Shown here: positions 1-11,600 of the stretch, piece by piece
Layout: every line of letters starts with the position of its first letter
Position numbering within the stretch: the first letter of the stretch is position 1
The notes under the pieces: generated by a model
Database searches by the model: none
Seen by the model: only the letters and a program-made list of their open reading frames with translations
What the model was told of the DNA's origin: nothing
Source: Enoplolaimus lenunculus
Lineage: Eukaryota > Nematoda > Enoplea > Enoplida > Thoracostomopsidae
DNA length: 64,000 bases
Assembly: GCA_030248215.1 (NCBI GenBank)
Contig: JASANG010002922.1
Span: 248,001 to 312,000 of the forward strand
Reading direction: 5' to 3'
Position numbers and translations under genes: made by a program

Positions 1-260
1 TTTCAGTTTTGCTAAAACTACCGGTACAAAAATATCTGCCGATTTACCTTAGATAGCGTCCACGGCGTATTCCGACATATAATACTAAACTTATGTTATA
101 TTATAAAACCGTTGTAGCGAAAACCTTGAAAACTTGATGTTTGTTCAACCGCATAGCATAGTTTTGAGTTGTACCGCAACCGTTGCAAAATTTTTATGAA
201 AGGCTCTATTTGGAAATCGTATATTTGAAATTACCATTTTAGGTTAACAGTAAACAACAG
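1..260. other. Probable intron of the THUMPD1-like gene
   Basis: AT-rich sequence without a coding exon, ending in the acceptor of the exon at 261. Nothing else is recognisable. Confidence 0.5.
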
Positions 261-716
261 TCTCGATATATACTTCGACTAATGCCAGTTATAAAAACCT
301 GTCGTGCAAGCGATTTAAAGACAATTGTTGCGGCAACTTATGGAGTTCTTAAAGAACGCTTACCAAGTGATTGTGAACGAACGTTCACGTTCGGAGTTCA
401 CATTAAAGTCAGAAACAATTCTGGCCTTGAAAAAGTTCGGTTAATGGAAGCTGTCACTCAAGATTTGCGCTGCTTGTTCCCGTTTCTTAAAATCGATTTA
501 TCAAATCCGGAATATTTGCTCGAGCTCAACATTCTTCGAACTGTATGTTGTATTTCGTTGATGGAAAATTATGTCAAATATAGAAAATATAACTTGTTGG
601 AATTAGCATTGAACGCAAGTAAAAGGATCAGAGAGGATAGTTTTGAGGTCGCAAGTGAGCCAAAAAGAGTTTTTGTTTCAGAAAGCCAGGGTGCCTCAAA
701 TCTTGCCTCGGTGTAA
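261..716 (+). CDS. THUMPD1: THUMPD1/Tan1-like tRNA acetylation adaptor, last exon (partial gene)
   Basis: The exon encodes 151 residues after an acceptor ending ...AACAACAG at 260 and stops at 714-716. It begins with the motif SRYILRLMPV and continues through KVRNNSG, IDLSNPEY, VCCISLM and YRKYNLLE. These align by eye with the C-terminal THUMP domain of THUMPD1/Tan1, where the human protein has RNNS, VDLTNPQY, VCCLSV and FRKYNLQE. The family binds tRNA and partners the acetyltransferase NAT10/Kre33 to make N4-acetylcytidine at position 12 of Ser and Leu tRNAs. The N-terminal part lies upstream of the window. Two AGs 10 bp apart (250 and 260) could both serve as acceptor, so the first codons are uncertain. 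The Met at 282 is internal, not the start. About 30 residues after the domain are low complexity, as in homologues. Confidence 0.88.
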   Translation, partial: SRYILRLMPVIKTCRASDLKTIVAATYGVLKERLPSDCERTFTFGVHIKVRNNSGLEKVRLMEAVTQDLRCLFPFLKIDLSNPEYLLELNILRTVCCISLMENYVKYRKYNLLELALNASKRIREDSFEVASEPKRVFVSESQGASNLASV

Positions 717-3509
717 CTTTGTATTTGAGTTGCTTCAATCAGGTTTAACCAGTGAGTTTTTGACTTTCAAAAGTTGAAGTTGACATTTTTTGAGTTTTTC
801 TGTATAACTAATTAGTAACATATTGAAACAGGTGAAATCTAAGAATTTAGCAAAATTTCTTAAATATCGATTTGACGGTTAAGCAGTGAAAGGCTGCAAA
901 AGTGTGATAAAAGTATTTTTCGATAACAGATGTTTTGGACTATCCGGTTCCGGTGGAAAATCCAGTTTTTTGCCTTCCGGTTTTGTTTCCGGTATTTTCT
1001 AATTCAGATTGCACCGTAGCTTTAGATAAAATGCGAAGTTTATGTTTTGTGTTAAATTTAAAATGTATCAGTTTAAGTAAAATTATTCAGCCTGAGTTTT
1101 TGTACAACCACTGCTCTGAGCAAGCAGTCCAATGATTTTGACCAATCAGCCCGTCGTCTCTATCGAATTGGTTGGTCACTTGGTCTGGCAACCACCTCTG
1201 ATCTGCGACTGTTCGGCACGGAGCGTAATGGTATACACCTGCACCCATATTTTTGATTGGACGGCCGGGACACCAGTTTATAGTCTTGTTGGAACAGCTT
1301 CGATACAAGTTATGTTAACACAGCTTCAGACCATCTTTTTTGCTACGATAGCTGTGAAACCTTGCTCTATATTTTCATCCGACAGCTTTTACCTTTGGGC
1401 TTCTGAAGGGCACATGACGTATAGAACAGGACATAATAGTTTAGTTTTGTATGAATTTCGTAACTATGTCACATTGAAGATTTACAACATAATAATCTGA
1501 TTTATAACTAAGTTTGAGCATAAAAATAATGAAATTTCTATTTTTACCGGAATGGCGGATGGTTTTTCAATTACATCAAATAATCGACAATTTTATACTG
1601 CCTGCCCACTTAAGATGTTTTGCGTTCTCACGGGAGCTGTCACCCTTTTAACCTTCCCAAGGTATAGATCACCCTAAACAGGACGGGGTATCACCCCCAA
1701 CAACCCAAAAATTACTAACGCAATACTTTTAGACTGTGTTTTTGGTATTCTAGTATGAGAACCGCTTAGTGCGGGAGGGGCTTAGGAGTCGGCAGGCTCC
1801 CATTTTGCTTTAGAGCCCCTTGAAAAAGGGTGATTCAGGAGGTGGGCACAGAAATTTTTTTGCAGAAAATTTCATTCGGAACAAACAGTACGTGTGCGGC
1901 AATTCTAAGCTGCGATTTTGGAACCAATTTTTTTCAAGTTTAGCTGAGGGAAGCAACGTTTTTCCACGCGACTGCAATAGAGTAAGCTTAAGCTGTCGAC
2001 TGTTTTCTGTGTTTAAGTAGACAGTCCATGCATAGGTGACATTCGGAGACTTTTTCGCGGAAGTAAAGCTTAACTTTTGGACTATTTTTTGTTTTGACTT
2101 AGGCTTAATGATGTTTATTATTTCATTGAGGCTTTGGCATGCATGGGCTCACAGTACAGTGTCAGTACAAGACGTGAGGGCCCTCTTGGCTGTGCCATGC
2201 TCAGTGCGTGAGGTCCCCCAAAACTCAATGGTGAAATAGAAAATATTTATGTGAGAAGCGAAAATTTTTCAGATACCTTATAGTAAGGTCGAGAATTAAA
2301 AAAATTCTAATTTAGTTTCTTCAAAAAAACTAAAAATATAGCAGCGAAGCCGGAATTTTTCAGATAATGCTAATTAGCGAGATTCCAAAAATATCAATGG
2401 TGCTTTGATGAATTGTTATACTTTAATAACCCACGCGTCGCAAACACTCTGGAATATGCTAAAATCAACTATTATGGTACAAAAGCCGTGTTACGAGACA
2501 GTAATAGCACGGTTTTTTACGATTGATGCGTTTATACTTGCACTCCGTGACGATGGCTCTAGTGAGCAATTCTCGCCTTTCTGAACACGGTTCGAGTTGC
2601 GCACTTGAAAGTATCGTTTAAAGTATCAACTTTTGAACAATCTACTCGTGAAAAATTGGTGCAACACTGGTGCTAACGCACTCGTGTTGACACGCGTTTT
2701 GCCGAGTACACAGTTTAAAAGTTTACACTTTAATAAATGATGCCTTTTGTGCGCAATTCTCGCCGCAGTGTGTTCGGTTACGAATTGCGTACTTGGAGCA
2801 TCGTTGCGGCTAGCTTTAAAGTTTTCGCCGTGCGGCGCAGTACGGCGCCACAAGGCGACGTACAGCGTCGCACGAAGGTCTGACTTTTTATGACTGAAAG
2901 TTTTCAGCCAAAAATTGCACTTTTTGCACTTTAAATCAATTTACGAATTTAACTAAGATTTTATAAATATATTAAGAGTATATTTTTCCCGTATTGTTTT
3001 TTAATGTTCATGTTAACTGAGTAAAATTACCTAAAAAGTGTTTTGATCTTACAAAATTAAAAAATACAAAATTTGATCTGGTTTTTCCGGATTGCGATAA
3101 AAAAAGCGGAATTGGTTAAGAAACATGAGTAACTTTCGCCGTATTTGTTTTTAATCAAACAACGACAATTTAGGTCAAACAATTAAACAAGTAGCTAACA
3201 TTAAAATAAACACCGATTTTTACCGCAAACAAAACTGGATATCCGGTTACACTCAGTTCTAAGATTCGTTCACTTTATACATAAATTGAAACCGTTTTAC
3301 TTGTCAAGTTTGTCAAATTGTACTATTACTTAAACTCACTCGGTATTGCTGGTACAAACACTTTCAGGCCTGCATTAGGTTTGCACTGGGTGACCGTGGA
3401 GATGAGTAGTTGTCACAGTCGACGAGTCGACGAGCTACGAGTAAACATGCAACGACTTGTGCATTTGTTAATTTGCTTCGGTACAAATGTTTGAAGTGTT
3501 TTATGCTGT
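717..3509. other. Spacer between THUMPD1-like and aldo-keto reductase genes
   Basis: No convincing exon is seen. The spacer holds a relic of repeat family F at about 930-1020 (TCCGGTTCCGG motifs). A GC-rich family K relic lies at about 2825-2875. Otherwise it is AT-rich. Short ORFs here lack domain motifs and splice context. Confidence 0.6.
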
Positions 3510-6500
3510 ATGAATAATTTTATTTTTCGTCGTTTGTCGAAATTCGATAATTTTAATTTGAATCGCTTAATGTCTTCGTGTGCCAGTTTGACACTGCATC
3601 CGGATGGCGTCAAAATGCCAATGTTCGGCCTGGGCACGTACCATGCGACCGCACCACGCGATGTCCATGCGATGCTTGACGCCGCGTTATGTAAAGGATA
3701 TCGTTTGATCGATACCGCTGCTGTGTATGGCAATGAAGCCGATATTGGCAAATCACTCCAGGTAAAGTTGCCGACCTAAAGCCAAGATGGACCAGGTAAT
3801 TCTGCCGAACAAGAATAAACGTGAATGTTGGCAAATGTACTCCAGATTGATTGTGCATGGGTAATGTAGCCAGCTCATTATGCTAGGACAGCCAAGAATT
3901 GTCACGACTACAAGTGAGGTTGAAACTTTTCTAGAAATTTTTCTTAGTCGCATTCTCTGAAGAAATCGGTTGTCAACGCGTTAAAGTGAATAGAGTTCCG
4001 GTTTGGTTGGATTAATCGAGTGAGGGTGTGCCGCTGTGCTTGTTAACTATTTTAATGCCGTACGGCGCTATTCTGTGCCGTCCGGGGTCGTCACTGCGGT
4101 CTGGCATCGTACCGCAATGAGCGAGATACGCCGCATGCGACCGCATAACAATTTGTAAATAAAACTTGTTCGATAGCGGCGACATTTTTGTAGACACTTC
4201 ACCCTAATATTTTTCGAAAATTTTTGATTTTGGCATAACTGAGGTTTAGAGTTTAGGCTTAGGCGTAATCTGAGGCTTGTGTGCAATTTGCGCAAGTGCC
4301 GCATGATTTTGTTTCGTTTTTATCCGTTTTTGTTTTTTCAAAAATTGTTGTTTACGCGATGAAACAGAAGATGTATATCAGCCTGGTTTGTTTATATTTG
4401 AAGGAATTGCTTCCAAAATACGGACTGAAACGTAATGATTTGTTTTTGGTTTCGAAAATTGCGTCAAACGATTTGGGCGCATGCGCAACTGCAAATTCTA
4501 TACGCCGTTCAGTGGATTTGCTTAATCCGAAGACGGACCGCGATGGTAGATTTGGCTCTGTTGTGCTTTAAGTGCCCGCCAGCAGGCGTTTGCGCAAAAA
4601 AATGTCACAAATGTCATGAAAAATTAAACATGCCAAAATTTTGAAAGTCTGACCATTTTGAGCAAATCCCAGCCGGCGCGGACACTTAACGAAATAGAGC
4701 CGTTGATTTTTTTCAGGTGCAATTTTACACGTCTTACTGGGTTGCCTGCAAGCAGCAAGTAAACGAATAGCAAAACATACGAGAAATACAATGCAATTAA
4801 TGAGCACAATGTAGAAATCGGGACCCATGTTACTTTAAGGGGCGTCCAGTTTTCTGGTGGGTCTATAAAACAGTAGGTTTAGATTCTAGATTACATTTTT
4901 TCGCTTAGGCTTAGGTTTAGGAACACATCTTTGCAACGCTTAGACTTAGGCTTAGGCTTTGGAACACATTTTTGCAACGCTTAGGCTTAGGCTTAGACTT
5001 AGGAATACGTTTAATTTACTATTACGCCTTTTAAAATAACATTGGCCGAATTCGGAAACAAAAAAGAGCTAAAACAGCGTGTCCGGTTTGAAAAATAGAC
5101 GTAAATTTCAAGGAATTTTATAACTAAATCGGGAGTGAAAAAAACACTGCATGCAATCTTTAATGCTTAAGCTCTTCACTGCTTGCACAATAGCGATATT
5201 CAAGCGCTCGTCCCGGGGTTCTGGACTTTACATGGTATAAACCACGCAATCCATGAGCCAAGAAACGTTTTTTGACTTTTAAAAGAGGATTTTATACTAA
5301 AATAATGTCTAAATTTTCGTTCGTTTCGCTGTGAAAATTTTGTTAAAGCACGTTTACACACACGGTAAGAAGTCAATTTTAAAATTGTGTAAAGCGCTTT
5401 CGTCTCGCTTCGCTTGTGAGATTTTCATAATTTAACGTTTTGCTATAAACTCGCAGTTTACGTAGACATGCTTTGTTTAAAACTGGCTTTATTTTTTATC
5501 ATTTTTAGACCATTCACAAGCGTACTGTGATATGATTTTGATACATTATCCTGGTCAAACGTTCGACGATAGCAATCCAGCATGCAAACAGCTTCGAATC
5601 GAGTCATGGAAACAGCTTGAAAATGCTAAAAGTAAGTTCATTTGAATAATGACGTTTGTTTACTTTCCCCCCCGCCATACACATAATGGACTGGAATACT
5701 AAAATAGGATTAGGTTTTACGGCTGGAGTTTACATTTAAGCTTAGGATTAAACCTGGAACGGATTTATATCGTAGTGTAGGGCGAAACTTTAGCCTTGTG
5801 TCAAATTAAGAGCGGCGCTATACTTTTGATAACGTCCGTCTCCGTCCGGCGCCGTCCGTCCCGGTGCATCACACGGTACGCTATCGTACGTGGATTACTC
5901 ATGTTCGATACCGTATGGTGACGGACCGTAACGCACGGTGCTAAACGGCACTGAACGGCGCTGCACGATACTACACCGCCACCCGAAGACCAGTGCCGAC
6001 GGAAGTAAACAAGTTGGGCATTGGCCGAAAACTTAACCACCCTCGTCGGGTTAAGATTGCCTTCACGGTTTGCATGAAGTCGGCAGATTTAATGATGCTA
6101 ACGGCAGCTACGATTGTCAATTTCAGAGCAAGGATTAGTACGAGCAATTGGGGTATCGAATTTTGAAATTCATCATTTGGAACAATTGAAAGCATCAGCG
6201 CCTTCAGTCTGGCCACCGGCTGTCAATCAATTCGAAATTCATCCTCATATGACACGCAAGGATTTAGTCAAATATTGTACCGACAACGGTATTGCTTTAA
6301 TGGTGAGACTGTTTTTTTCACACAAAATTGCCTGAAACACGTTGAGTTAAATGCAACGCTGCCATAGCATCGCAACTACGCTTCCCCCGTTGCGGACATA
6401 TTTTGCCTCGTCTTGACTTGACAAAAATTTTTTCTGATAACGTCAAAATTTCTGTTATGAAAATATGCCTGGCCTCTTGTAGAAATTTTCTGGATCTGTC

Positions 6501-8067
6501 TGCTTGCCTACAATTTCTGGTTGTGGGACAGAAAGCGGATCTGTTTGCGTGATGCCTTTCAAACTATGATAACTTTGTTTAACATCGTGACCCAGTTGTA
6601 TTGCGATGTAACTTCTGTAATTGTTTGAAAGGTTTAATTTTCACTCGGAGTACGGCTCGTTCGGCCAACAGTAATGGTTGCGCTATACTTGCCGCGCGTC
6701 GACGGACGGCGGCGTGCGGCAACGAGGCAGCGGGGCGCGGCGGCGTTTGGATGAGTAAAGTATAGCGCAACCGTAAGGGTTGAGATATACTTGCCATTTT
6801 TTGAGTTATACACAAAGGCTGGGTTTCCGAAATCTTACTCTTAAGTACTTACTTAAGTTATACTTACTTAAATTTCGAGCAAAAACAAATAAACGCCAAA
6901 TGTCAGCCATTGTCACAACAAGAACGTAATAGTTTTTTACTTTATGTTAAGAAGGTACCGTGAGTGTACAATTTCAATTAGACTAAAGACTAGTAAGTAT
7001 GTCTGGATGGTAAATTTGTAATCTATCAAATTTAGTCAGCGACTTAATTGTTTACTTAACTTAAGTATGCTTTTAAAAACGGTAAAATCGTTAAGTAATT
7101 ATATAGCACGTACTTAAGTACTAAGTTGTACTTAAGCAGAATTTCGGAAACGCAGCCAAAAACTTGTAAAAGTGGTTTATACTCATTTCTTCAGAAACTT
7201 CGGAAACACATGCAATCCCGTATTATCATGAAAAAAATCAATTCATGTTAAATTTGAGAGTTGGCCGAATGAGGTGTTGACGACCGAATAGGAGTGCATG
7301 TTTTGATACGTTTGTGAAAATTTTTATTTTTGTCTTTTGAAATATCGGCTCTTGTACGCTCCCCACAACAAGTTTAGCCGTAAAAGCTTAAAACTATGTA
7401 TTTGTCTATTACTATTAAGCGGCCAATGTAAAGAACAGGGAGAGGAACAGTATTATAAGCATATTCCTAAGCTTAAGTCTAAGCCTAGGACTAAGCGTAA
7501 GAATGAGTATATTCTTAAGCCTAACCATAAGCCTAAGCCTAAGCCTAAGCCTAAGCGTAAGAATGAATTTATTCCTAAGCCTAAGCCTAAACCAAGCAAA
7601 AAAATTAGTCTAAAGCTCAAGCTTACTCTTTTCTATCAAAAAGGAAAACGTTCCACCCCTGATCATTACATGGGCCCACTAAGCTAGGCCGAAGTTTGAA
7701 ATTTCAAAAATTGTTTTCGACAATGTACAAAAACATTAATTATATACGTTTTATTGATGACTGTTTTTATTTGTATTTTGAGGCCTATTCTTCGCTTGGT
7801 CGTATGGAACCAGACTTAATCGACGAACCATTGTTAAATGCCACCGCTAAGATACACTCGACAACGGTTGCTAATGTATTGCTTACATGGGCGTATCAAC
7901 AGGGCTACATTGTGATTCCAAAATCCGTTCAACCTCAACGAATTAATGATAATTGGGACGGTGTGATTACGAAACGGATGCAGTTGACAAACGAAGAAAT
8001 AGACGCCATTTCTGCACTAAATCGAGGCAAACCGTATACGCTTTGCACGCCGTGGTTGGTGGCATAA
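3510..8067 (+). CDS. Aldo-keto reductase, five exons, complete
   Basis: Exons 3510-3761, 4404-4545, 5509-5631, 6127-6302 and 7783-8067 join in frame (phases 0,1,1,0) to give 325 residues, a normal family length. The protein is an NADPH-dependent aldehyde/ketone reductase with a (beta/alpha)8 barrel. The catalytic tetrad is visible: D68 and Y73 in [11 protein letters not shown]102 in VSKIAS and H144 in [13 protein letters not shown] lies at 181-185, NQFEIHP follows, and the cofactor motif [10 protein letters not shown] starts at 276. Spacing from K to H is about nine residues longer than usual, around the exon 2/3 junction (NPKTDRDDHS). Residues 1-20 before a second Met (codon at 3570) are basic and hydrophobic with one acidic residue, so they could be a mitochondrial presequence; starting at either Met is possible. 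An AATAAA lies at 8161. Substrate cannot be told from sequence. Confidence 0.94.
4045..4145. repeat. Family K fragment
   Basis: GCCGTACGGCGC, GTGCCGTCCGGGGTCGTC and GCATCGTACCGCAATG motifs, in the first intron of the aldo-keto reductase gene. Confidence 0.5.
4824..5047 (-). mobile_element. Family B MITE with TTAGGC core
   Basis: CCCATGTTACTTTAAGGGGC at the left and ACGCCTTTTAAAATAACATT at the right, followed by GGCC. The core has three TTAGGC blocks separated by AACACATYTTTGCAACGC. In intron 2 of the aldo-keto reductase gene. Confidence 0.85.
5811..5985. repeat. Family K GC-rich palindromic repeat
   Basis: GCGGCGCTATACTTTTGAT then GTCCGTCTCCGTCCGGCGCC and, inverted, GGTGACGGACCGTAACGCACGG. 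Strongly GC-rich against the AT background. Confidence 0.65.
6676..6772. repeat. Family K-like element with perfect ends
   Basis: GGTTGCGCTATACTT at the left and AAGTATAGCGCAACC at the right form a perfect 15-base inverted repeat around a very GC-rich core. Confidence 0.75.
6827..7157. mobile_element. Family G MITE
   Basis: GGCTGGGTTTCCGAAATCTT to GAATTTCGGAAACGCAGCC. The arms contain ACTTAAGTACTTA repeats. In intron 4 of the aldo-keto reductase gene. Confidence 0.8.
7421..7676 (+). mobile_element. Family A MITE with TTAGGC-type core
   Basis: Ends GGCCAATGTAAAGAACAGG and CCCCTGATCATTACATGGGCC. The core is CCTAAG/CCTAAGC hexamer arrays, the reverse complement of TTAGGC. It lies in intron 4 of the aldo-keto reductase gene. 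The hexamers create a meaningless Lys/Pro repeat ORF. Confidence 0.85.
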
Positions 8068-8160
8068 CAACGCATTCTCAAATGTGTATAGCGCCTATCA
8101 TCCAGTTGACGCGATTTTGTAAATTTTGACTCACAGTTTTCGGAATTTTAAAATTTTTTG

Positions 8161-8166
8161 AATAAA
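8161..8166 (+). promoter_or_regulatory. Polyadenylation signal of the aldo-keto reductase gene
   Basis: AATAAA 94 bases after the stop codon, at a normal distance for a short 3' UTR. Confidence 0.6.
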
Positions 8167-8651
8167 AATAACTCGTAGCAAAAGTACTGTTGAGTGTTGT
8201 ACACTACCCCAGAGTTTACGGAAATTTTCAAGTTTATTTGAACAATTCATGTTTGGGATTAGCTTTTGGGCTAAGGTAACAGTTGAACTTAAGCTTGTGG
8301 GGTGAGGTGTGCAAGTACCTCAGTTACCAATAGGGCACGTAATTTTTGAACCCGGTATAATTTAACTTCATTAAATTAGACCTGCCTTATTGTTTTAGCA
8401 GATTTTCTACAACAATAACCTACGTTATTTCTTATTTTCACATATACTAGTGTACGTCCTGTTTGGAGAAATAACAGTAAACTGGTAATTTTGGTGATAC
8501 AGTCATTTGAGAATACGGTTTCTGGTTCAAGTTTGATAAAAAAATTGCCCAAATTCGGGTGATAAAAATTTGAAATTTGTTATATATTTCCTTATTAATT
8601 GTATATTTTTTATATTTTTATGGCATTTTTCTAATTTTTCCGTTTGAAAGG

Positions 8652-8694
8652 TTTATTGTAGCTGCGTTATACTGTTTTGCCAAATAATTTTATT
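8652..8694 (-). promoter_or_regulatory. Polyadenylation signals of the coiled-coil gene
   Basis: On the minus strand one AATAAA overlaps the stop codon (8694-8689) and another lies at 8657-8652, giving a 3' UTR of only some 50 bases. Confidence 0.5.
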
Positions 8695-11600
8695 CCTGGT
8701 ACAGTTGAAGCGAGTTCGATCGAACGTTTCGCCGTTGGACGGTGCTTGTTGGTATTGGTGCTCTAGATTGTGTAGAATAGAACTCTTCAGGATCATCAAC
8801 TGAACTTTCTCTGAAATAAAAGACACGACACTGTTTTCGAAATTAATTTTATCAATAAAATATAAAAATATCAAACTTGGCGAACAAACAAATACACTGT
8901 AAAAAAGGATGAGTCAAATTGACTCTCTCGGAAATAGGCTTTTCCTCACTGCACAAACTGAGTCAAATTCGGCTCCGCCAGAGTCAAACGTGCGACATAG
9001 TGAATCAAATTTGACTCTGGTGGAGTCGAATTTGATTCAGTTTGTGTAGTCAGGAAAAGCTTATTTTCGACAGAGTCAATTTGACTCCCCATTTTTTGCA
9101 GTGTATAGTCGGTGCGTTTAACCTATTTTAGGCTGTTTTAAACAAATGAGCTGTAGTACACTTCTTCCACAGTTAAGCAAGCTTAGGTTCAGGCTTAGGC
9201 ATAAATATGCAATGGAATTAAATTTTCATATTTGGGCTACCAGCCTTACTTAAGTAGGTGTTATAGTGATAGACTTTGTAAACTGGCATCTCCGACACAT
9301 TGGTCAATGTTACTTTTAGGGGCGTAACAGTAGGTTAAGCGTATTGCTAAGCCTAAGCCTAAGCAAAAAATGAAACCTAGAATCTAAACCTATACTTTTT
9401 ATAGAACCATCATAAACCTGCACGCACTTTAAAGTAACATGGGCCTCCGACACATGTATGAAGACCTGGGTTGGTTGCTTGTGAGCTTACTTATTAAAAT
9501 TTGACAGCGGTGTTTGAAAATATATCCTGTGTTTTATAAAAACTTATTCATTTTTGCTTATCATTTTCCAAAATGTGTTATTTATAATTACTTAAGTTTA
9601 ACAATAAAATTTAAAAGTAGTTTGGGAAGTTTTTCACGCGTACTAAAAATTGAAATACAAAACGCCTTTCGCGTTTTAAATACAATATTGATATTAAAGT
9701 AGCATTTTGAAAATGCTGATTGAAACGTGAAAAGCGTTTAAAATAGCGTTTTATTTTTGACAAACATCAAACATTGCGTTCACCTGCCAGATGAACTGTA
9801 ACGTCTGCTTGTCGGGGTAATTGTTGTATGCGAAGATTCCACTGAAACAACCAGAATATATTTGGTTGATTACATAAAATTATAAAATAGTGCAACGCGA
9901 AAAGTGTAGAAATTGCATTAGCTTTTTGGGCCCATGTAAAGATCAGGGGTGGAGAGTTTTTCTGTGCGACTAGAATAGAGTAAGCGTAAGCTTTAGACTA
10001 AAAATTTTGGCTTAGGCTGAATAGGCTTAGGAATGTGCTTTACGCCTAGGCTTAAGCTTAGGCTTAGGCTTACGCTTAGATTCAGGAGTGTGCTTATATA
10101 CTGTTCCGCCCCTGTTCGTTACATTGGCAGTTTTCTCTACCAAATTTTGGCAAAAAGAAGTTCGGGGATATCAAATATACAAAACACTTTTCGCGTTTAG
10201 GAAAAACAGGTTATAGATGCTAGAATATCCTTTTGACGAACGCTAAAAGCTGTTGCTGTTACCGCTTTCTGCACTAGCTAATAGTTTCTCAGTTTCTTCA
10301 TTTACAACAGAACGTTTTGCAAGATTCCTACAGTTTGAAACGCAGCAAAAATGTTTAAATAACTTTTTTATTACGAAATTTTTTGCAAATGTTCCTTTTA
10401 GGGGCATAACAGTAAATTACGCGTATATATTCCTAAGCCTAAGCCTAAGCCTAAGCCTAAGCATAAAACGTAATGTAGAATCTAAACCTGCTCTGTTATA
10501 GACCCGCCAGAACCCTGGACGCCCCTAAAAGTAACATGGAACAAATTTTTTACCCGATGACGTCGATTGTTCTGTAACTTGTGGCCAACGGTCATCTAAA
10601 GAGCCAACCGCAGATTCGTTGCTCGTGCCTGGTGATCCCGGTGATAGAGCTGGAGTGCTTCCTTCAGTATCATCCGCACTTTGTGTCTGTCTCTTTGACG
10701 ATTCGCTGTCTTCGTCTGGTGACAAATCCAAGTCTCGACATTTTATTCGTAAAATGCGCCGGATTCGTTCCGCGATCGCACCAACTTCTCGTCGGATCCA
10801 ATCCAGCGTTGTTCTCGCTTGCGGCAACGACGACTCGACCTGATTAGGTATAACCAGGAGCTGTATTTAGTTACAGAAATGAAAAACTGATCTTACAGGA
10901 ATCGTATCAAAAATACAAAATGGTTTTCGTGGGTAAAAGCGCGGTATATTGATGCTAAAATAGTGTTTTCACAAATGCTTAAAAGCGTTTAGCGACGAGT
11001 AGTGTAACACTACTGCGACGATTCGCTACATTTGCCAATCATTTAGAATATCTCAATTATAAATGTTTTGAAAGCTGCTGTTATACGACCATGTCTCAAG
11101 TATGCCAACTGTTGCCCATGTAAAAGATCACAAGCGGAACATTTTTCTACGAGACTGCCATAGAGTAAGCTGAAGCGTTAGATATATTTTTGGTTAGGCT
11201 CAGACTTAGGCTTAAGCTGATTCTTTCATCTTTTCGTTCTATACGTTGGTTCGAACGGTTCTACCCGAAATGCACAATGGTTATATTAATACGGCTCTGG
11301 CGCAGGGCTAACCAAGATTTCGTTCCGTTTATCAGTGAACGTTTCGGAAACACTTAACAGCGATGAAAATTAGGCAATGCCCGCGGTACGAACGATTCGT
11401 TGAGGCAAAAAATAAATAAAGTTTAGAAAATTGAGGTTTCGTAATCTTTAAAATTATACTGATTCAACCATATTAGTAGTGAGATAGCTAATCTATATTT
11501 CCCGCATTCGGTAAGCTAACTTGTGATTAAATCAATAAACACATAACGCCATAAACACTAACCGTTTCCAGATATTCCATTTTTTGGCGAATTTCAGCCA

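Noticed and set aside
7337-7687. 116-codon ORF rich in Lys-Pro repeats
   Set aside because: It is the translation of CCTAAG hexamers in a family A element.
8652-8810. Alternative frame for the last coiled-coil exon ending at the TAA in CAATAAACC
   Set aside because: It would need direct splicing from exon 27; inclusion of exon 28 (9841-9784) gives consistent phases and a better C-terminus.
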